A stretch of DNA of 37,154 nucleotides. Origin: Polyangiaceae bacterium (lineage in GTDB: Bacteria > Myxococcota_A > Polyangia > Polyangiales > Polyangiaceae). The notes under the pieces are model-generated. The model worked only from the letters and a program-made list of their open reading frames with translations. It had not been told where the DNA came from and ran no database searches. The stretch covers positions 1 through 37,154 of the forward strand of contig JALHPN010000076.1 in NCBI GenBank assembly GCA_022842465.1, given 5' to 3'. The position numbers and the translations under genes were made by a program. Below, one piece after another: positions 7,421-16,852 of the stretch (the stretch's first letter is position 1; each line of letters begins with the position of its first letter).

Positions 7421-9021
7421 CCGGCGCGTCCGCGGACGACGCCCTCTCCCGCGAAGCGAAGCCGGCCGAAGGGCTCGGGCTCCTTTCGATCGCGCGCGAG
7501 ATCCCGGGCGAGGTCACGATCGAGCCGCCTCGCCCCGATGCGCGGGTCACCGGCGTCTTCCACGACTCTCGTCGCGTGGGGCCGGGCGATCTCTACGTCG
7601 TCCGGCTCGGCGCGAGCCACGATCCGCGCGCGTATCTCGACGACGTGGTCGCGCGCGGCGCCGTCGCGGTCCTCGCCGAGCGCGGCCTCGCGCTGCCGCC
7701 CTTGCCGATCCCCGTCCTCCGCGTGAGCGACGTCGCAGAAGGGCTCGCGCACGCGTCGGCGGCCGTCTACGGACACCCCGCCTTCTCGCTCGACATCACC
7801 GGCATCACGGGCACGAACGGGAAGACCACGACGAGCCATCTCGTCCGCGCCGCCATCGACGGAGCCGTCGGGATGCCGTGCTGCGGCGTCGTCGGCACCG
7901 TCGGGCACACCTTCGCCGGCCGGACCGTGGCGGCGTCGCACACGACGCCCGAGGCCGACGAGCTCGCGCGCGTGCTCGCCGTCATGCGGAAGCGCGGCGC
8001 GACGAACGTGGCGATGGAGGTCTCGTCGATCGCGCTCGTCCTGGGGCGCGTGCTCGCCGTGCGCTTCCGCGTGGCGGCCTTCACGAACCTCACCCAGGAT
8101 CACCTCGACTTCCACGGCTCGATGGAAGACTACGCGGAGGCGAAGATGCGCCTCTTCACGGCGGCCGCGCCTGGCCTCGCGGTGGTGAACGTGTCGGATC
8201 CGTTCGGCGAGCGCGTCGCGAAGGCGGCGCGTTGCAAGGTGCTCCGCGTGCGGACGGAGCCCGGAGCGACGGACGCGGACGTCGTCGCCGAGCGGGTGGA
8301 GGAGAGCGCCGCGGGGATGCGCATCCTCGCGAGGACGCCGAGCGGCGCCGCCGAGATCACGACCCGGTTCGTCGGCCGCCACAACGTCGAGAACCTCCTC
8401 GTCGCGATCGGCATCGCGAGCGCGCTCGAGCTCGACGTGGAGCGCGCGGCAGCGGGCCTGTCGGCCGAGCGCGGCGCGCCGGGGCGCCTCGAGCGATGCG
8501 ACGGCCCCGGGGACGACGTGGTGGTGCTCGTCGACTACGCCCACACGCCGGACGCGCTCGCGCGCGTGCTCGAGGCCGTCAGGCCCGCGCGAGCGAAGGA
8601 CACGTCGCGCGTGATCTGCGTCTTCGGCTGCGGAGGCGATCGCGATCCGACGAAGCGCGGCCCCATGGGCAAGGCCGCGGCCACGCGCGCGGAGATCGTC
8701 GTGGTCACGAGCGACAACCCGCGGACGGAGGATCCCGCCGCGATCGCCTCGCCCGTCGAGGTCGCCGTCCGCGACGCAGGGCTCGCCGCGCTACCTGCCG
8801 ACCACCTCGAACGGCACGATCGCGGCTACGTCGTGGAGCTCGATCGGGCCGCCGCGATCGAGCTCGCCGTCCGCGGCGCGCGCGCGGGTGACGTCGTCGT
8901 GGTGGCGGGGAAGGGCCACGAGGACTACCAGATCGTAGGCGCCGAGAAGCGGCCGTTCGACGATCGCGTCGAGGCCAAGGCCGCGCTCGCGAGGCGACGC
9001 GTCCGGAGCGGGGCCCCGTAG
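7417..9021 (+). CDS. murE: UDP-MurNAc-tripeptide synthetase MurE (meso-DAP type)
   Basis: This enzyme adds the third stem-peptide residue to UDP-MurNAc-L-Ala-D-Glu in the cytoplasm, with ATP hydrolysis. The 534 residues show the Mur ligase P-loop GTNGKTTT (132-139), the central-domain EVSSIAL and NLTQDHLDFHG motifs, the C-domain substrate loop, and DNPRTEDP (433-440). DNPR is the signature that selects meso-diaminopimelate over lysine, indicating a Gram-negative-type A1-gamma peptidoglycan. The ATG at 7417 overlaps the ftsI stop (ATGA). Confidence 0.96.
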   Translation: MTGASADDALSREAKPAEGLGLLSIAREIPGEVTIEPPRPDARVTGVFHDSRRVGPGDLYVVRLGASHDPRAYLDDVVARGAVAVLAERGLALPPLPIPVLRVSDVAEGLAHASAAVYGHPAFSLDITGITGTNGKTTTSHLVRAAIDGAVGMPCCGVVGTVGHTFAGRTVAASHTTPEADELARVLAVMRKRGATNVAMEVSSIALVLGRVLAVRFRVAAFTNLTQDHLDFHGSMEDYAEAKMRLFTAAAPGLAVVNVSDPFGERVAKAARCKVLRVRTEPGATDADVVAERVEESAAGMRILARTPSGAAEITTRFVGRHNVENLLVAIGIASALELDVERAAAGLSAERGAPGRLERCDGPGDDVVVLVDYAHTPDALARVLEAVRPARAKDTSRVICVFGCGGDRDPTKRGPMGKAAATRAEIVVVTSDNPRTEDPAAIASPVEVAVRDAGLAALPADHLERHDRGYVVELDRAAAIELAVRGARAGDVVVVAGKGHEDYQIVGAEKRPFDDRVEAKAALARRRVRSGAP

Positions 9022-9024
9022 GTC

Positions 9025-10524
9025 ATGGCGACTCCCATCCCCGAGAACCGCGCGCGCTTCACGACCGACGAGGTCGCGCGTGCGACGGGCGGCGCGGTCG
9101 TCCTCGGCAGAGGCGGCGTCCACGAGGGCGTCGTGTCCGACAGCCGCGCGGTGCGTCCGGGCTGCGTGTTCGTCGCGCTGAAGGGCGCGAGCTTCGACGG
9201 TCACGCGTTCGTCAGCGCCGCCGTCGCGGCCGGGGTGTCGGCCGTCGTCGTCGAGCGGGGACGCGGCGCGGGGGTCACGGGTGCCGCCGTCGTCGAGGTC
9301 GACGACACGCTGGTCGCGTGGGGAGCCCTCGCGCGCTTCCATCTCGAGCGCTGGCGGGGGGCGCCTTGCGCGAGCGGCGCGCGTCGGGTCGTCGCCATCA
9401 CCGGTAGCGCCGGCAAGACGACGACGAAGGAGCTCGCCGCCGCGCTCCTCCGCACGGTAGCGCCTTGCCACGCCACGGCCGGGAACCTCAACAACCGGAT
9501 CGGCGTGCCAGCGGTCGTGCTCGCCCTCGAGGACGCGCATCGCTTCGCGGTCGTCGAGATGGGGATGAGCCTGCCCGGGGAGATCGCGGCGGTCGCCGCC
9601 ATCGCCCCGCCCGACGTCTCCATCGTCACGAACGTCGGGGTCGCCCATGCGGAGGGTGTCGGCGGTCGCGAAGGCGTCCTCCGCGAGAAGCGCGCCGTGT
9701 TCGAGGCGCTCGGTCCTGGCGGGACCGCAATCGTGAACCGCGACGACGCGTGGTCGCTACGCGCGCTCGAAGGCGCGCACCGCGGCCCTTCGCTCGGCTT
9801 CGGTCGCGAGCGGTCCGCCGACTATCGCCTCGTCGGGCGCATGCCGCGGGGCGCGTCGGGGGCGACGGTCGTGCTGGCGGTCCCCGAGGGCCGCAAGCTC
9901 GCCGTCGTCCTCCCGCTGCCCGGCGAGGCCGCCGCGATCGACCTCGCCGCGGCGCTGGCCGCCGCCGAGGCGGCGAGCGGTGTCGTGCTCACGGCCCCTG
10001 TCGTGGACGCCGCCCTCGCCACGGTCCACCTGCCCGGCCGCGCCGAGATCCGGACACTGGGCGACGGCACGCTCGTCGTCGACGACACGTACAACGCGAA
10101 CCCGTCCAGCGTCCGCGCCGCGCTCGCGTCACTCGGCGAGATCGGCTCCGGCCGCCGGGTCGCGATCCTGGGAGAGATGAAGGAGCTCGGCGATCTCGCC
10201 GCCGCCGAGCACGAGAGCCTCGGCGATGCCATCGCGAGCGCCGGCGTCGCCCTCGCGATCGGCTGCGGCGGCCTCGTCGGCCTCGCCCTGGCCCGGGCGG
10301 CCGCGGTCTCCTCCACCCCGATCGAGGTCGTCTGCGCCACCTCGACCGACGACGCGGCGCGGGAGGCCTCGGCCCGCGTCTGTGCGGGAGACGTCGTCCT
10401 CGTGAAAGGATCCCGCAGCGTCGGGGCCGAGAAGGTCGTGTCGGAGCTCGTCCGGAGCCGGGGGGAGAAATCGCCGGAATCTTTGCCCTCTTCCGGAAAA
10501 TCTGCATCGTCTGAGGCGGAATGA
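9025..10524 (+). CDS. murF: UDP-MurNAc-tripeptide D-alanyl-D-alanine ligase MurF
   Basis: MurF adds D-Ala-D-Ala to complete the UDP-MurNAc-pentapeptide. The 499 residues carry the N-terminal substrate domain (DSRAVRPGCVFVALKG), the ATP loop ITGSAGKTTTKE (about 125-136), NLNNRIGVP, EMGMSLPGEI, VTNVGVAHAEG and the C-domain motif VDDTYNANPSS. All are family hallmarks. The Ser/Glu-rich tail after VSELVRSRG is not conserved in the family. The gene starts 3 bp after the murE stop and ends overlapping the mraY ATG. The D-Ala-D-Ala ligase gene ddl that supplies its substrate is not in this window. Confidence 0.96.
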   Translation: MATPIPENRARFTTDEVARATGGAVVLGRGGVHEGVVSDSRAVRPGCVFVALKGASFDGHAFVSAAVAAGVSAVVVERGRGAGVTGAAVVEVDDTLVAWGALARFHLERWRGAPCASGARRVVAITGSAGKTTTKELAAALLRTVAPCHATAGNLNNRIGVPAVVLALEDAHRFAVVEMGMSLPGEIAAVAAIAPPDVSIVTNVGVAHAEGVGGREGVLREKRAVFEALGPGGTAIVNRDDAWSLRALEGAHRGPSLGFGRERSADYRLVGRMPRGASGATVVLAVPEGRKLAVVLPLPGEAAAIDLAAALAAAEAASGVVLTAPVVDAALATVHLPGRAEIRTLGDGTLVVDDTYNANPSSVRAALASLGEIGSGRRVAILGEMKELGDLAAAEHESLGDAIASAGVALAIGCGGLVGLALARAAAVSSTPIEVVCATSTDDAAREASARVCAGDVVLVKGSRSVGAEKVVSELVRSRGEKSPESLPSSGKSASSEAE

Positions 10525-11675
10525 TCTACGAGCTCCTCTACCCGCTGCGGCATTCCGTGAGCTGGCTCGGGTGGCTCAACGTCCTCCGCTACGTCCCGTT
10601 CCGCGTGATCGCGTCGACGATCACCGCGATGCTGATCTGCTTCCTCCTCTCGCCGTGGTTCATCCGCGAGCTGCAGCGAAAGCAGATCGGGCAGGTCGTC
10701 CGCGAGGACGGCCTCATCCCCGAGGGGCACAAGGTGAAGGTCGGTACCCCGACCATGGGCGGCGCCCTCATCCTCCTCGCCGTCCTCGGCTCCACGATCC
10801 TCTGGTGTGATCTCCGGAACGTCTTCGTCCTCGCGACGACGGCGGTGACGGCGGGGTACGGCGTCATCGGCTACCTCGACGACTACCTGAAGATCCGGAT
10901 GAAGCACTCGAAGGGCCTGTCCGCCCGATACAAGCTCACCGGACAGTTCCTCGTCGCGGCCGCCGTCCTCACCTACGTCTACACGGCGCAGGATCACGTC
11001 CCGCCGGACTGGTGGGAGATCCGGAACCGCCTCGGTGTCCCGTTCGTCGCCTTCGCGAAGCATCCGATCACGATGCCGGTCGGCATCTACGTCGCGTTCG
11101 CCGTGCTCACCGTCGTCGCGATGTCGAACGCGGTGAACTTCACCGACGGGCTCGACGGCCTCGCGATCGGGCCCGTCATCTTCAACGCCGGCACCTACCT
11201 CGTCTGGGCGTACCTCTCCGGCGCGACCTTCGGCATCGTCAACGTCGCGCAGCGCTTCGTCGTCGCGAAGTACCTCGACATCCCGTACCTCGCGAGCTCC
11301 GGCGAGCTCGCCGTGTTCTGCGGCGCCATGGTCGGCGCCGGGATCGGCTTCCTCTGGTACAACACGTACCCCGCGCAGGTCTTCATGGGAGACGTCGGCG
11401 CGCTGGCTCTCGGCGGCGGGCTCGGCATGTGCGCCGTCTTCACGAAGAACGAGCTGCTCTCCGTCATCCTCGGAGGGATCTTCTTCCTCGAGGGACTCTC
11501 CGTCGTCACGCAGGTCGTCTCGTTCCGGCTGACGGGCAAGCGCATCTTCCTCATGGCGCCGATTCACCACCACTACGAGAAGAAGGGGTGGCCAGAGCCC
11601 AAGATCATCGTCCGGTTCTGGATCGTCTCGATCCTCCTCGCGCTCGTGAGCCTCGCGAGCCTGAAGCTCAGGTGA
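10521..11675 (+). CDS. mraY: Phospho-N-acetylmuramoyl-pentapeptide transferase MraY
   Basis: MraY is an integral inner-membrane enzyme that transfers phospho-MurNAc-pentapeptide to undecaprenyl phosphate to make lipid I. The 384 residues contain about ten hydrophobic segments and the catalytic landmarks: GTPTMGGAL (75-83), the Mg-binding YLDDYLKI (D120, D121), NFTDGLDGLA (206-215), and the C-terminal HHHYEKKGWPE with three His at 349-351. Length is close to the E. coli enzyme (360), with a modest insertion after TAQDHVPPDWW. The start is ATGA coupled to the murF stop. Confidence 0.97.
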   Translation: MIYELLYPLRHSVSWLGWLNVLRYVPFRVIASTITAMLICFLLSPWFIRELQRKQIGQVVREDGLIPEGHKVKVGTPTMGGALILLAVLGSTILWCDLRNVFVLATTAVTAGYGVIGYLDDYLKIRMKHSKGLSARYKLTGQFLVAAAVLTYVYTAQDHVPPDWWEIRNRLGVPFVAFAKHPITMPVGIYVAFAVLTVVAMSNAVNFTDGLDGLAIGPVIFNAGTYLVWAYLSGATFGIVNVAQRFVVAKYLDIPYLASSGELAVFCGAMVGAGIGFLWYNTYPAQVFMGDVGALALGGGLGMCAVFTKNELLSVILGGIFFLEGLSVVTQVVSFRLTGKRIFLMAPIHHHYEKKGWPEPKIIVRFWIVSILLALVSLASLKLR

Positions 11676-13024
11676 CGTCCGTGGTCGATCTGTCCGGCAA
11701 AACCGTCGTCGTCGTGGGGCTCGGTACGAGCGGCGTCGCCGCGTGCCGCCTCCTCGCGTCGCGCGGCGCAAAGGTGACCGGAACGGATGCGAAGCCCCGG
11801 GCGCAGGCGTCGCGCGGAGTCCTGGAGCTCGAGTCGTGCGGCGTGCGCCTCGTCCTCGGCGGTCATGCGGACGCGAAGATGGCGGAGGCCGAGCTCGTCG
11901 TGGTCTCTCCGGGGGTCCCGTCCTTCGCCGAGCTCGCGGACGCTTCGCGAGCCGGGGTGCGGATCTGGGGCGAGGTCGAGCTCGCCGTGCAGGCCCTCCG
12001 TCAGCCGACGCCGATCGCGGCGATCGGCGGCACGAACGGCAAGAGCACGACGACCGAGCTCACGTCCGCGATGCTCGTCGCCTCCGGGCTCGCGACCTTC
12101 GCGGGGGGAAACCTCGGTGAGCCGCTCGCCGACCACGTCGACGAGCGCTTCGACGCGATCGTCCTCGAGGTCTCGAGCTTCCAGATGGAGCGGGTCGAGG
12201 CGTTCCGACCGCGCGCCGCGGTGCTCCTCAACGTGACGCCCGATCACCTCGATCGCTACGAGGGCATGGCGGAATACGCCGCCGCCAAGGGCAACGCGTT
12301 CGTGCGGCAGACCGAGGACGACGTCGCGATCGTGCCCGTCTCGGACGAGGTCTGCGCGGCCCAGGCGCGGCGCGGGCGCGGTCGGCTCGTCACGTTCGGG
12401 CCCGGCGGCGACGTCGACGTCACGGCCGAGCGCATCACGGATCGCGGGACGGGCATCTCGGTCCGCCGCGCCGACCTCTCCCTCTCCGGGGAGCACAACG
12501 CGATGAACTTCGCGGCCGCGATGGCCGCCGCGATCGCCCTCGGCGCGAAGCGCGAAGCGATCGAAGACGTCGCGCGCACCTTCCGCGGGCTGGCTCATCG
12601 GATGGCGTTCGTCGCGGAGCACCGCGGGGTGCGCTTCTACGACGACTCGAAGGGAACGAACGTGGGCGCCTCCGTCACCGCGCTCCTCGGCGCGAAGGAG
12701 CCGAAGGTCGTGCTCCTCGCGGGCGGGCGGGACAAGGGCGGGAGCTACGCGCCGCTCGCCTCTGCCCTCCGCGCGAAGGGGCGCGCCGCCGTCCTCTTCG
12801 GCGAGGCCGCCGAGCTCATCGCGGAGGCGGTCGGGGACGCCGTCCCCACGTCACGCGCCGCGTCGATGGACGACGCCGTGCGCGCGGCCGCCGAGCTCGC
12901 CCGCGAAGGCGACGCGGTGCTCCTGTCGCCGGCGTGCTCGTCGTTCGACATGTTCAGGGACTACAAGCACCGCGGGGACGCCTTCGTCACCGCCGTACGG
13001 AAGCTCGTCGGAGGTGGGTCGTGA
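11672..13024 (+). CDS. murD: UDP-MurNAc-L-alanine--D-glutamate ligase MurD
   Basis: MurD adds D-Glu to UDP-MurNAc-L-Ala. An N-terminal Rossmann motif VVVVGLGTSGVA (12-23) is followed by the ATP loop GGTNGKSTTTEL (119-130), GGNLGEPL, LEVSSFQME, LNVTPDHLDRY, and the C-terminal DDSKGTNVGA and GGRDKG motifs. The 450-residue length is typical. GTG 11672 overlaps the mraY TGA by 4 bp; a second GTG at 11681 is an alternative that would remove three residues. The end overlaps the ftsW start. Confidence 0.96.
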   Translation: MTSVVDLSGKTVVVVGLGTSGVAACRLLASRGAKVTGTDAKPRAQASRGVLELESCGVRLVLGGHADAKMAEAELVVVSPGVPSFAELADASRAGVRIWGEVELAVQALRQPTPIAAIGGTNGKSTTTELTSAMLVASGLATFAGGNLGEPLADHVDERFDAIVLEVSSFQMERVEAFRPRAAVLLNVTPDHLDRYEGMAEYAAAKGNAFVRQTEDDVAIVPVSDEVCAAQARRGRGRLVTFGPGGDVDVTAERITDRGTGISVRRADLSLSGEHNAMNFAAAMAAAIALGAKREAIEDVARTFRGLAHRMAFVAEHRGVRFYDDSKGTNVGASVTALLGAKEPKVVLLAGGRDKGGSYAPLASALRAKGRAAVLFGEAAELIAEAVGDAVPTSRAASMDDAVRAAAELAREGDAVLLSPACSSFDMFRDYKHRGDAFVTAVRKLVGGGS

Positions 13025-14271
13025 ACATGGTGAAGAACGTTCGCCGCCTCCCCGCGGTGAAGCTCGTCGCTCCGCTCGACGCGAAGCCCGACGTCGCGCG
13101 CGCACACGGTCCCGTCGACGTCGTCCTCGCCGCGATCGTGGTCGGCCTCGTCGGCTTCGGCGTCGTGATGGTCTACAGCGCGTCGGCGGTCCAGGCGACG
13201 CTCCACATGCACGACCCGCAGTTCTTCTTGAAGCGCCAGGCGGCGTACGCGGCGGTGGGGCTCGCGCTCTTCTTCGGAATCGGTGTCATCGACTATCACC
13301 GCCTCTACAAGCTCACGTACCCGGTCCTCGTCTCCGTCGGCCTCCTCCTCCTCGCCGCCGTCGTCGGCTTCGGCCACTCGGGCGGCGGCGCGACGCGCTG
13401 GCTCGCGGTCGGGCCGATCCACGTGCAGCCGGCGGAGATGGCGAAGCTCGCCCTCGTCACGTGGCTCGCTTACTCGCTCGCGAAGAAGGCCGAGCGGGTG
13501 AAGACCTTCACCGTCGGCTTCCTCCCGCACCTCCTCGTCGCAGGCGTCTTCATGTTCCTCTGCATGAAGCAGCCGGACTTCGGCTCGAGCGTCGTCCTCC
13601 TCCTGCTCACCTTCACGATGCTCTTCGTGGCGGGGGCGAAGGTCGGGTACATCCTCGGCGCCTCGATCCTCGGCGCGGCCTTCGGCGCCGCGGCGATCCG
13701 CTTCCGCGAGTACCGCTACGAGCGCTATCTCGCCTGGCTGAACATGGAGCAGCACAAGGGCGACCTCGCCTACCAGCCGTTCCAGTCGGTCATGTCCTTC
13801 GGCTCGGGCGGAACCTGGGGCACCGGCATCGGCAAGGGCCTCCAGACGCTCTACCTCCCGGAGGCGCACAACGACTTCATCGCCGCCATCATCGGCGAGG
13901 AGCTCGGCTTCGTAGGCATCCTCTCGCTCTGCATCGTCTACCTCGCGCTCGTCGCCCGCGGCGTGCGCGCGGCCTATCGCGCGCCGGACGACTACGGCTC
14001 GTACCTCGCCTTCGGCATCTCGACGATGTTCGGGGTACAAGCGCTCGTGAACCTCTCCGTCGCGCTCGCGATCCTGCCGACGAAGGGCCTCACCTTGCCC
14101 TTCCTCAGCTTCGGCGGCTCGTCGCTCCTCGTGAACGCGGCGGCGGCGGGCATCCTCCTCAACATCTCGAGGCAGGGCGAGCGCGACAAGCTCGAGTCGG
14201 AGATCGTGACGCCGGAGCCTCCCGCGGCCGACCTCGGGGACGTGCTCGCCGAGTCGGAGGTCGCCGGCTGA
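13021..14271 (+). CDS. ftsW: Septal peptidoglycan polymerase FtsW (SEDS family)
   Basis: FtsW polymerises lipid II into glycan strands at the septum together with FtsI. The 416-residue product has about ten membrane helices after a 35-residue cytoplasmic N terminus. SEDS hallmarks are present: VMVYSASA in the first helix, the ATRWLAVGPIHVQPAEMAKLALV loop, QPDFGSS, YQPFQSVMSFGSGG, HNDFIAAIIGEELGF and the LPFLSFGGSSLL ending. The GTG at 13021 overlaps the murD stop and has GGAGGTG at 13010-13016; the ATG at 13027 is the alternative. Placement in dcw, next to murG, favours FtsW over RodA. The C-terminal tail is acidic and short. Confidence 0.95.
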   Translation: MNMVKNVRRLPAVKLVAPLDAKPDVARAHGPVDVVLAAIVVGLVGFGVVMVYSASAVQATLHMHDPQFFLKRQAAYAAVGLALFFGIGVIDYHRLYKLTYPVLVSVGLLLLAAVVGFGHSGGGATRWLAVGPIHVQPAEMAKLALVTWLAYSLAKKAERVKTFTVGFLPHLLVAGVFMFLCMKQPDFGSSVVLLLLTFTMLFVAGAKVGYILGASILGAAFGAAAIRFREYRYERYLAWLNMEQHKGDLAYQPFQSVMSFGSGGTWGTGIGKGLQTLYLPEAHNDFIAAIIGEELGFVGILSLCIVYLALVARGVRAAYRAPDDYGSYLAFGISTMFGVQALVNLSVALAILPTKGLTLPFLSFGGSSLLVNAAAAGILLNISRQGERDKLESEIVTPEPPAADLGDVLAESEVAG

Positions 14272-15443
14272 TGCGCGTGAACCCGATCATCCTCGTCGCC
14301 GGCGGCGGCACCGGCGGACACGTCTTCCCCGGCCTGGCCGTGGCCAAGGCGCTCGCGGCGATCTCCGACGTGGACGTCGTCTTCGCCGGCACCCCGCGCG
14401 GGCTCGAGAGCAAGGTGCTCCCGCCGCAGGGCTACACCGTGGAGCTCCTCGACGTGGAGCCGATGAAGGGCGGGGGCCCGGCGCGCGCGATTCGTGGCGC
14501 GCTCGTCGCCGCGAAGGCGATGCGTCACGCGACGGGCCTCATGGGGCGGATCCGCCCGGCGGCGATCCTCTCCGTCGGCGGATACGCCGCGGGGCCGGCC
14601 GCGCTCGCGGGCGTGCGGATGCGGATCCCGCTCGCGATCCTCGAGCCGAACAGCGTCCTCGGGCTCGCGAACCGCCTGCTCGCCCCCTTCGCGAAGCGCG
14701 CGTACGTCGCATGGGACGAGACGGCCCGCGTCTTCCGCGGGGACAAGGCGCGAATCTACGGCGTGCCGCTCCGGCCCGGCTTCTCGCCGCGAGCGTACGG
14801 CCCGTCCAAGGGGCCGAAGCGCGTCCTCGTCCTCGGCGGGAGCCAGGGCGCGACGGCGCTCAACGAGCGGCTGCCGGTCGCGTTCGGTCGCGCGAAGGCG
14901 AAGGCCCACTTCGACGTCCACATCGTCCACCAGACGGGGCCCGAGCGCGTGCCGGACGTCCGCAAAGCCTATGACGCAGCCGGGCTCGAGGGCGCGGTCG
15001 TGGTCTCGTTCCTGGAGGACGTCGCGCACGAGATGGCGCGGGCGGATCTGATCGTCGCGCGGGCCGGTGCCGTGACCGTCGCGGAGATCGCGGCGATCGG
15101 TCGAGCCTCGCTCCTCGTCCCGTTCCCGCACGCCGCCGACGATCACCAGGCGAAGAACGCCCGAGCGCTCGCGGATCTCGGGGGCGCCGTCTGCCTGAGG
15201 CAGGAGGCGGCCGACGAGGGTCGGCTCGCGGTGGAGCTCGAGCTCCTCCTCGGCGACGACGATCGACGAATGCGGATGGCATCCGCGGCGCGCTCGCACG
15301 GGAGGCCGCACGCCGCCGACGACGTCGCGAAGGATCTCCTCGCGCTGGCGGGGCTCACGCGGCGCAAGGCGTCTCCGCACGGGAAGACGAACGGCTCGAA
15401 CGGCTCGGCGACACACAAGAACGCCGGCAAGGAGGTGTCCTGA
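14271..15443 (+). CDS. murG: Lipid I to lipid II GlcNAc transferase MurG
   Basis: MurG is a membrane-associated GT28-family glycosyltransferase that adds GlcNAc from UDP-GlcNAc to lipid I. The N-terminal GGGTGGHVFPGLAVA (11-25), SVGGYAAGPAALA, LEPNSVLGLANRLL, the C-domain VLGGSQGATALNE, VVSFLEDVAHEMARADLIVARAGAVTVAEI and the base-contacting PFPHAADDHQAKNA are all present. Its 390 residues include a basic low-complexity tail (HGKTNGSNGSATHKNAGK) beyond the usual family end. The ATG shares one base with the ftsW stop (TGATG). Confidence 0.96.
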   Translation: MRVNPIILVAGGGTGGHVFPGLAVAKALAAISDVDVVFAGTPRGLESKVLPPQGYTVELLDVEPMKGGGPARAIRGALVAAKAMRHATGLMGRIRPAAILSVGGYAAGPAALAGVRMRIPLAILEPNSVLGLANRLLAPFAKRAYVAWDETARVFRGDKARIYGVPLRPGFSPRAYGPSKGPKRVLVLGGSQGATALNERLPVAFGRAKAKAHFDVHIVHQTGPERVPDVRKAYDAAGLEGAVVVSFLEDVAHEMARADLIVARAGAVTVAEIAAIGRASLLVPFPHAADDHQAKNARALADLGGAVCLRQEAADEGRLAVELELLLGDDDRRMRMASAARSHGRPHAADDVAKDLLALAGLTRRKASPHGKTNGSNGSATHKNAGKEVS

Positions 15444-16852
15444 TGTTCCGCGGACGCGTGAGGCGCGCTCACTTCGTGGGGATCGGCGGCATCGGGATGA
15501 GCGGGCTCGCGGAGATCCTCCGGACGCGCGAGTTCGAGGTGTCGGGCTCGGACCTCAAGCCGAACGACATCACGCGCCGCCTCGAGACGATGGGCGTGCG
15601 AGTCTTCGTCGGTCACCGCGCGGAGAACGTCGAGGGGGCGGACGTCGTCGTCTACTCGTCGGCGATCGACCCGAAGAACCCCGAGATCCAGCGGGCGCAG
15701 GCGCTCGACATCCCGATCATCCCCCGCGCGGAGATGCTCGCCGAGCTGATGCGCGTGAAGTACTGCGTCCTCATCGCAGGGTCGCACGGCAAGACGACGA
15801 CGACCTCGCTCGTCGCGACGGTCCTCCGTCACGCCGGCCTCGACCCCACGGTGGTCGTCGGCGGTAAGGTCAACGCGCTCGGCTCGAACGCGCGGCTCGG
15901 AGAGGGCGACCTCTTCGTCGCGGAGGCGGACGAGAGCGACGGGTCGTTCCTCAAGCTCACGCCCACCATCGGCGTCATCACGAACATCGACGCCGAGCAC
16001 CTCGACCACTACGGCACGCACGAGGCCGTGAAGGACGCGTTCGTCTCCTTCGCGAACAAGATCCCGTTCTACGGCCTCGCGGTCGTGTGCATCGACCACC
16101 CCCACGTGCAGGCCATCCTCCCGCGCATCGGCCGGCGCCACGTCACCTACGGCGTCTCCCGCCAGGCCGACTACCGCGCGAAGAACCCCCGGTTCTCCGG
16201 GCTCGAGACCCACTTCGAGGTCTTCCGCCGCGGCGATTCGCTCGGCGACTTCACGGTGCGCATGCCGGGGGCTCACAACGTCCTCAACGCCCTCGCGGTG
16301 ATCGCCGTCGCCGACGAGCTCGAGGTGCCGCTCGACGCCGTCCGCGAGGGCATCTCCGGCTTCCACGGCGTGCAGCGGCGCTTCACGGTCGTGGCGCAGC
16401 CGACGCTCGTGAAGGACGGCGCGAAGGGCGACGTGATGATCGTCGACGACTACGGCCACCACCCGGCGGAGATCGAGGCGACGCTCGACGCAGCCCAGGG
16501 GGGCTTCGACCGGCGCGTCGTCGTCGCCTTCCAGCCCCACCGGTACACGCGCACGCGGGACCTCTTCGAGGACTTCACGCGCGCCTTCAACAAGGCGGAC
16601 GTGCTCTTCGTCACCGAGGTCTATGCCGCCGGCGAGAAGCCGATCGAAGGCGCGAACGGCAAGGCGCTCGCCGACGCGATCAAGGCGCACGGCCACCACG
16701 CCGTCCGCTACATCGAGGACAAGAAGAAGCTGGGCGCGGTGCTCGAGGCGGAGGTCCGGCCGGGAGACCTCGTCATCGCCCTCGGCGCCGGAGACATCAA
16801 CGCGAGCGCCCGCGAGCTCGCGGCGATGCTCGAGAAGAAGGCGGCGGGATGA
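15443..16852 (+). CDS. murC: UDP-N-acetylmuramate--L-alanine ligase MurC
   Basis: MurC adds L-Ala to UDP-MurNAc, the first ligase of the stem-peptide pathway. It has 469 residues with N-domain HFVGIGGIGMSGLAE (10-24), P-loop AGSHGKTTTTS (112-122), EADESDGSFL, ITNIDAEHLDHYG, GAHNVLNALA, VDDYGHHPAEI and FQPHRYTRT. GGAGG upstream and a start ATG sharing one base with the murG stop support the coordinates. murB and ddl, which often follow murC in proteobacterial dcw clusters, are absent; ftsQ follows directly with a 4-bp overlap. Confidence 0.97.
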   Translation: MFRGRVRRAHFVGIGGIGMSGLAEILRTREFEVSGSDLKPNDITRRLETMGVRVFVGHRAENVEGADVVVYSSAIDPKNPEIQRAQALDIPIIPRAEMLAELMRVKYCVLIAGSHGKTTTTSLVATVLRHAGLDPTVVVGGKVNALGSNARLGEGDLFVAEADESDGSFLKLTPTIGVITNIDAEHLDHYGTHEAVKDAFVSFANKIPFYGLAVVCIDHPHVQAILPRIGRRHVTYGVSRQADYRAKNPRFSGLETHFEVFRRGDSLGDFTVRMPGAHNVLNALAVIAVADELEVPLDAVREGISGFHGVQRRFTVVAQPTLVKDGAKGDVMIVDDYGHHPAEIEATLDAAQGGFDRRVVVAFQPHRYTRTRDLFEDFTRAFNKADVLFVTEVYAAGEKPIEGANGKALADAIKAHGHHAVRYIEDKKKLGAVLEAEVRPGDLVIALGAGDINASARELAAMLEKKAAG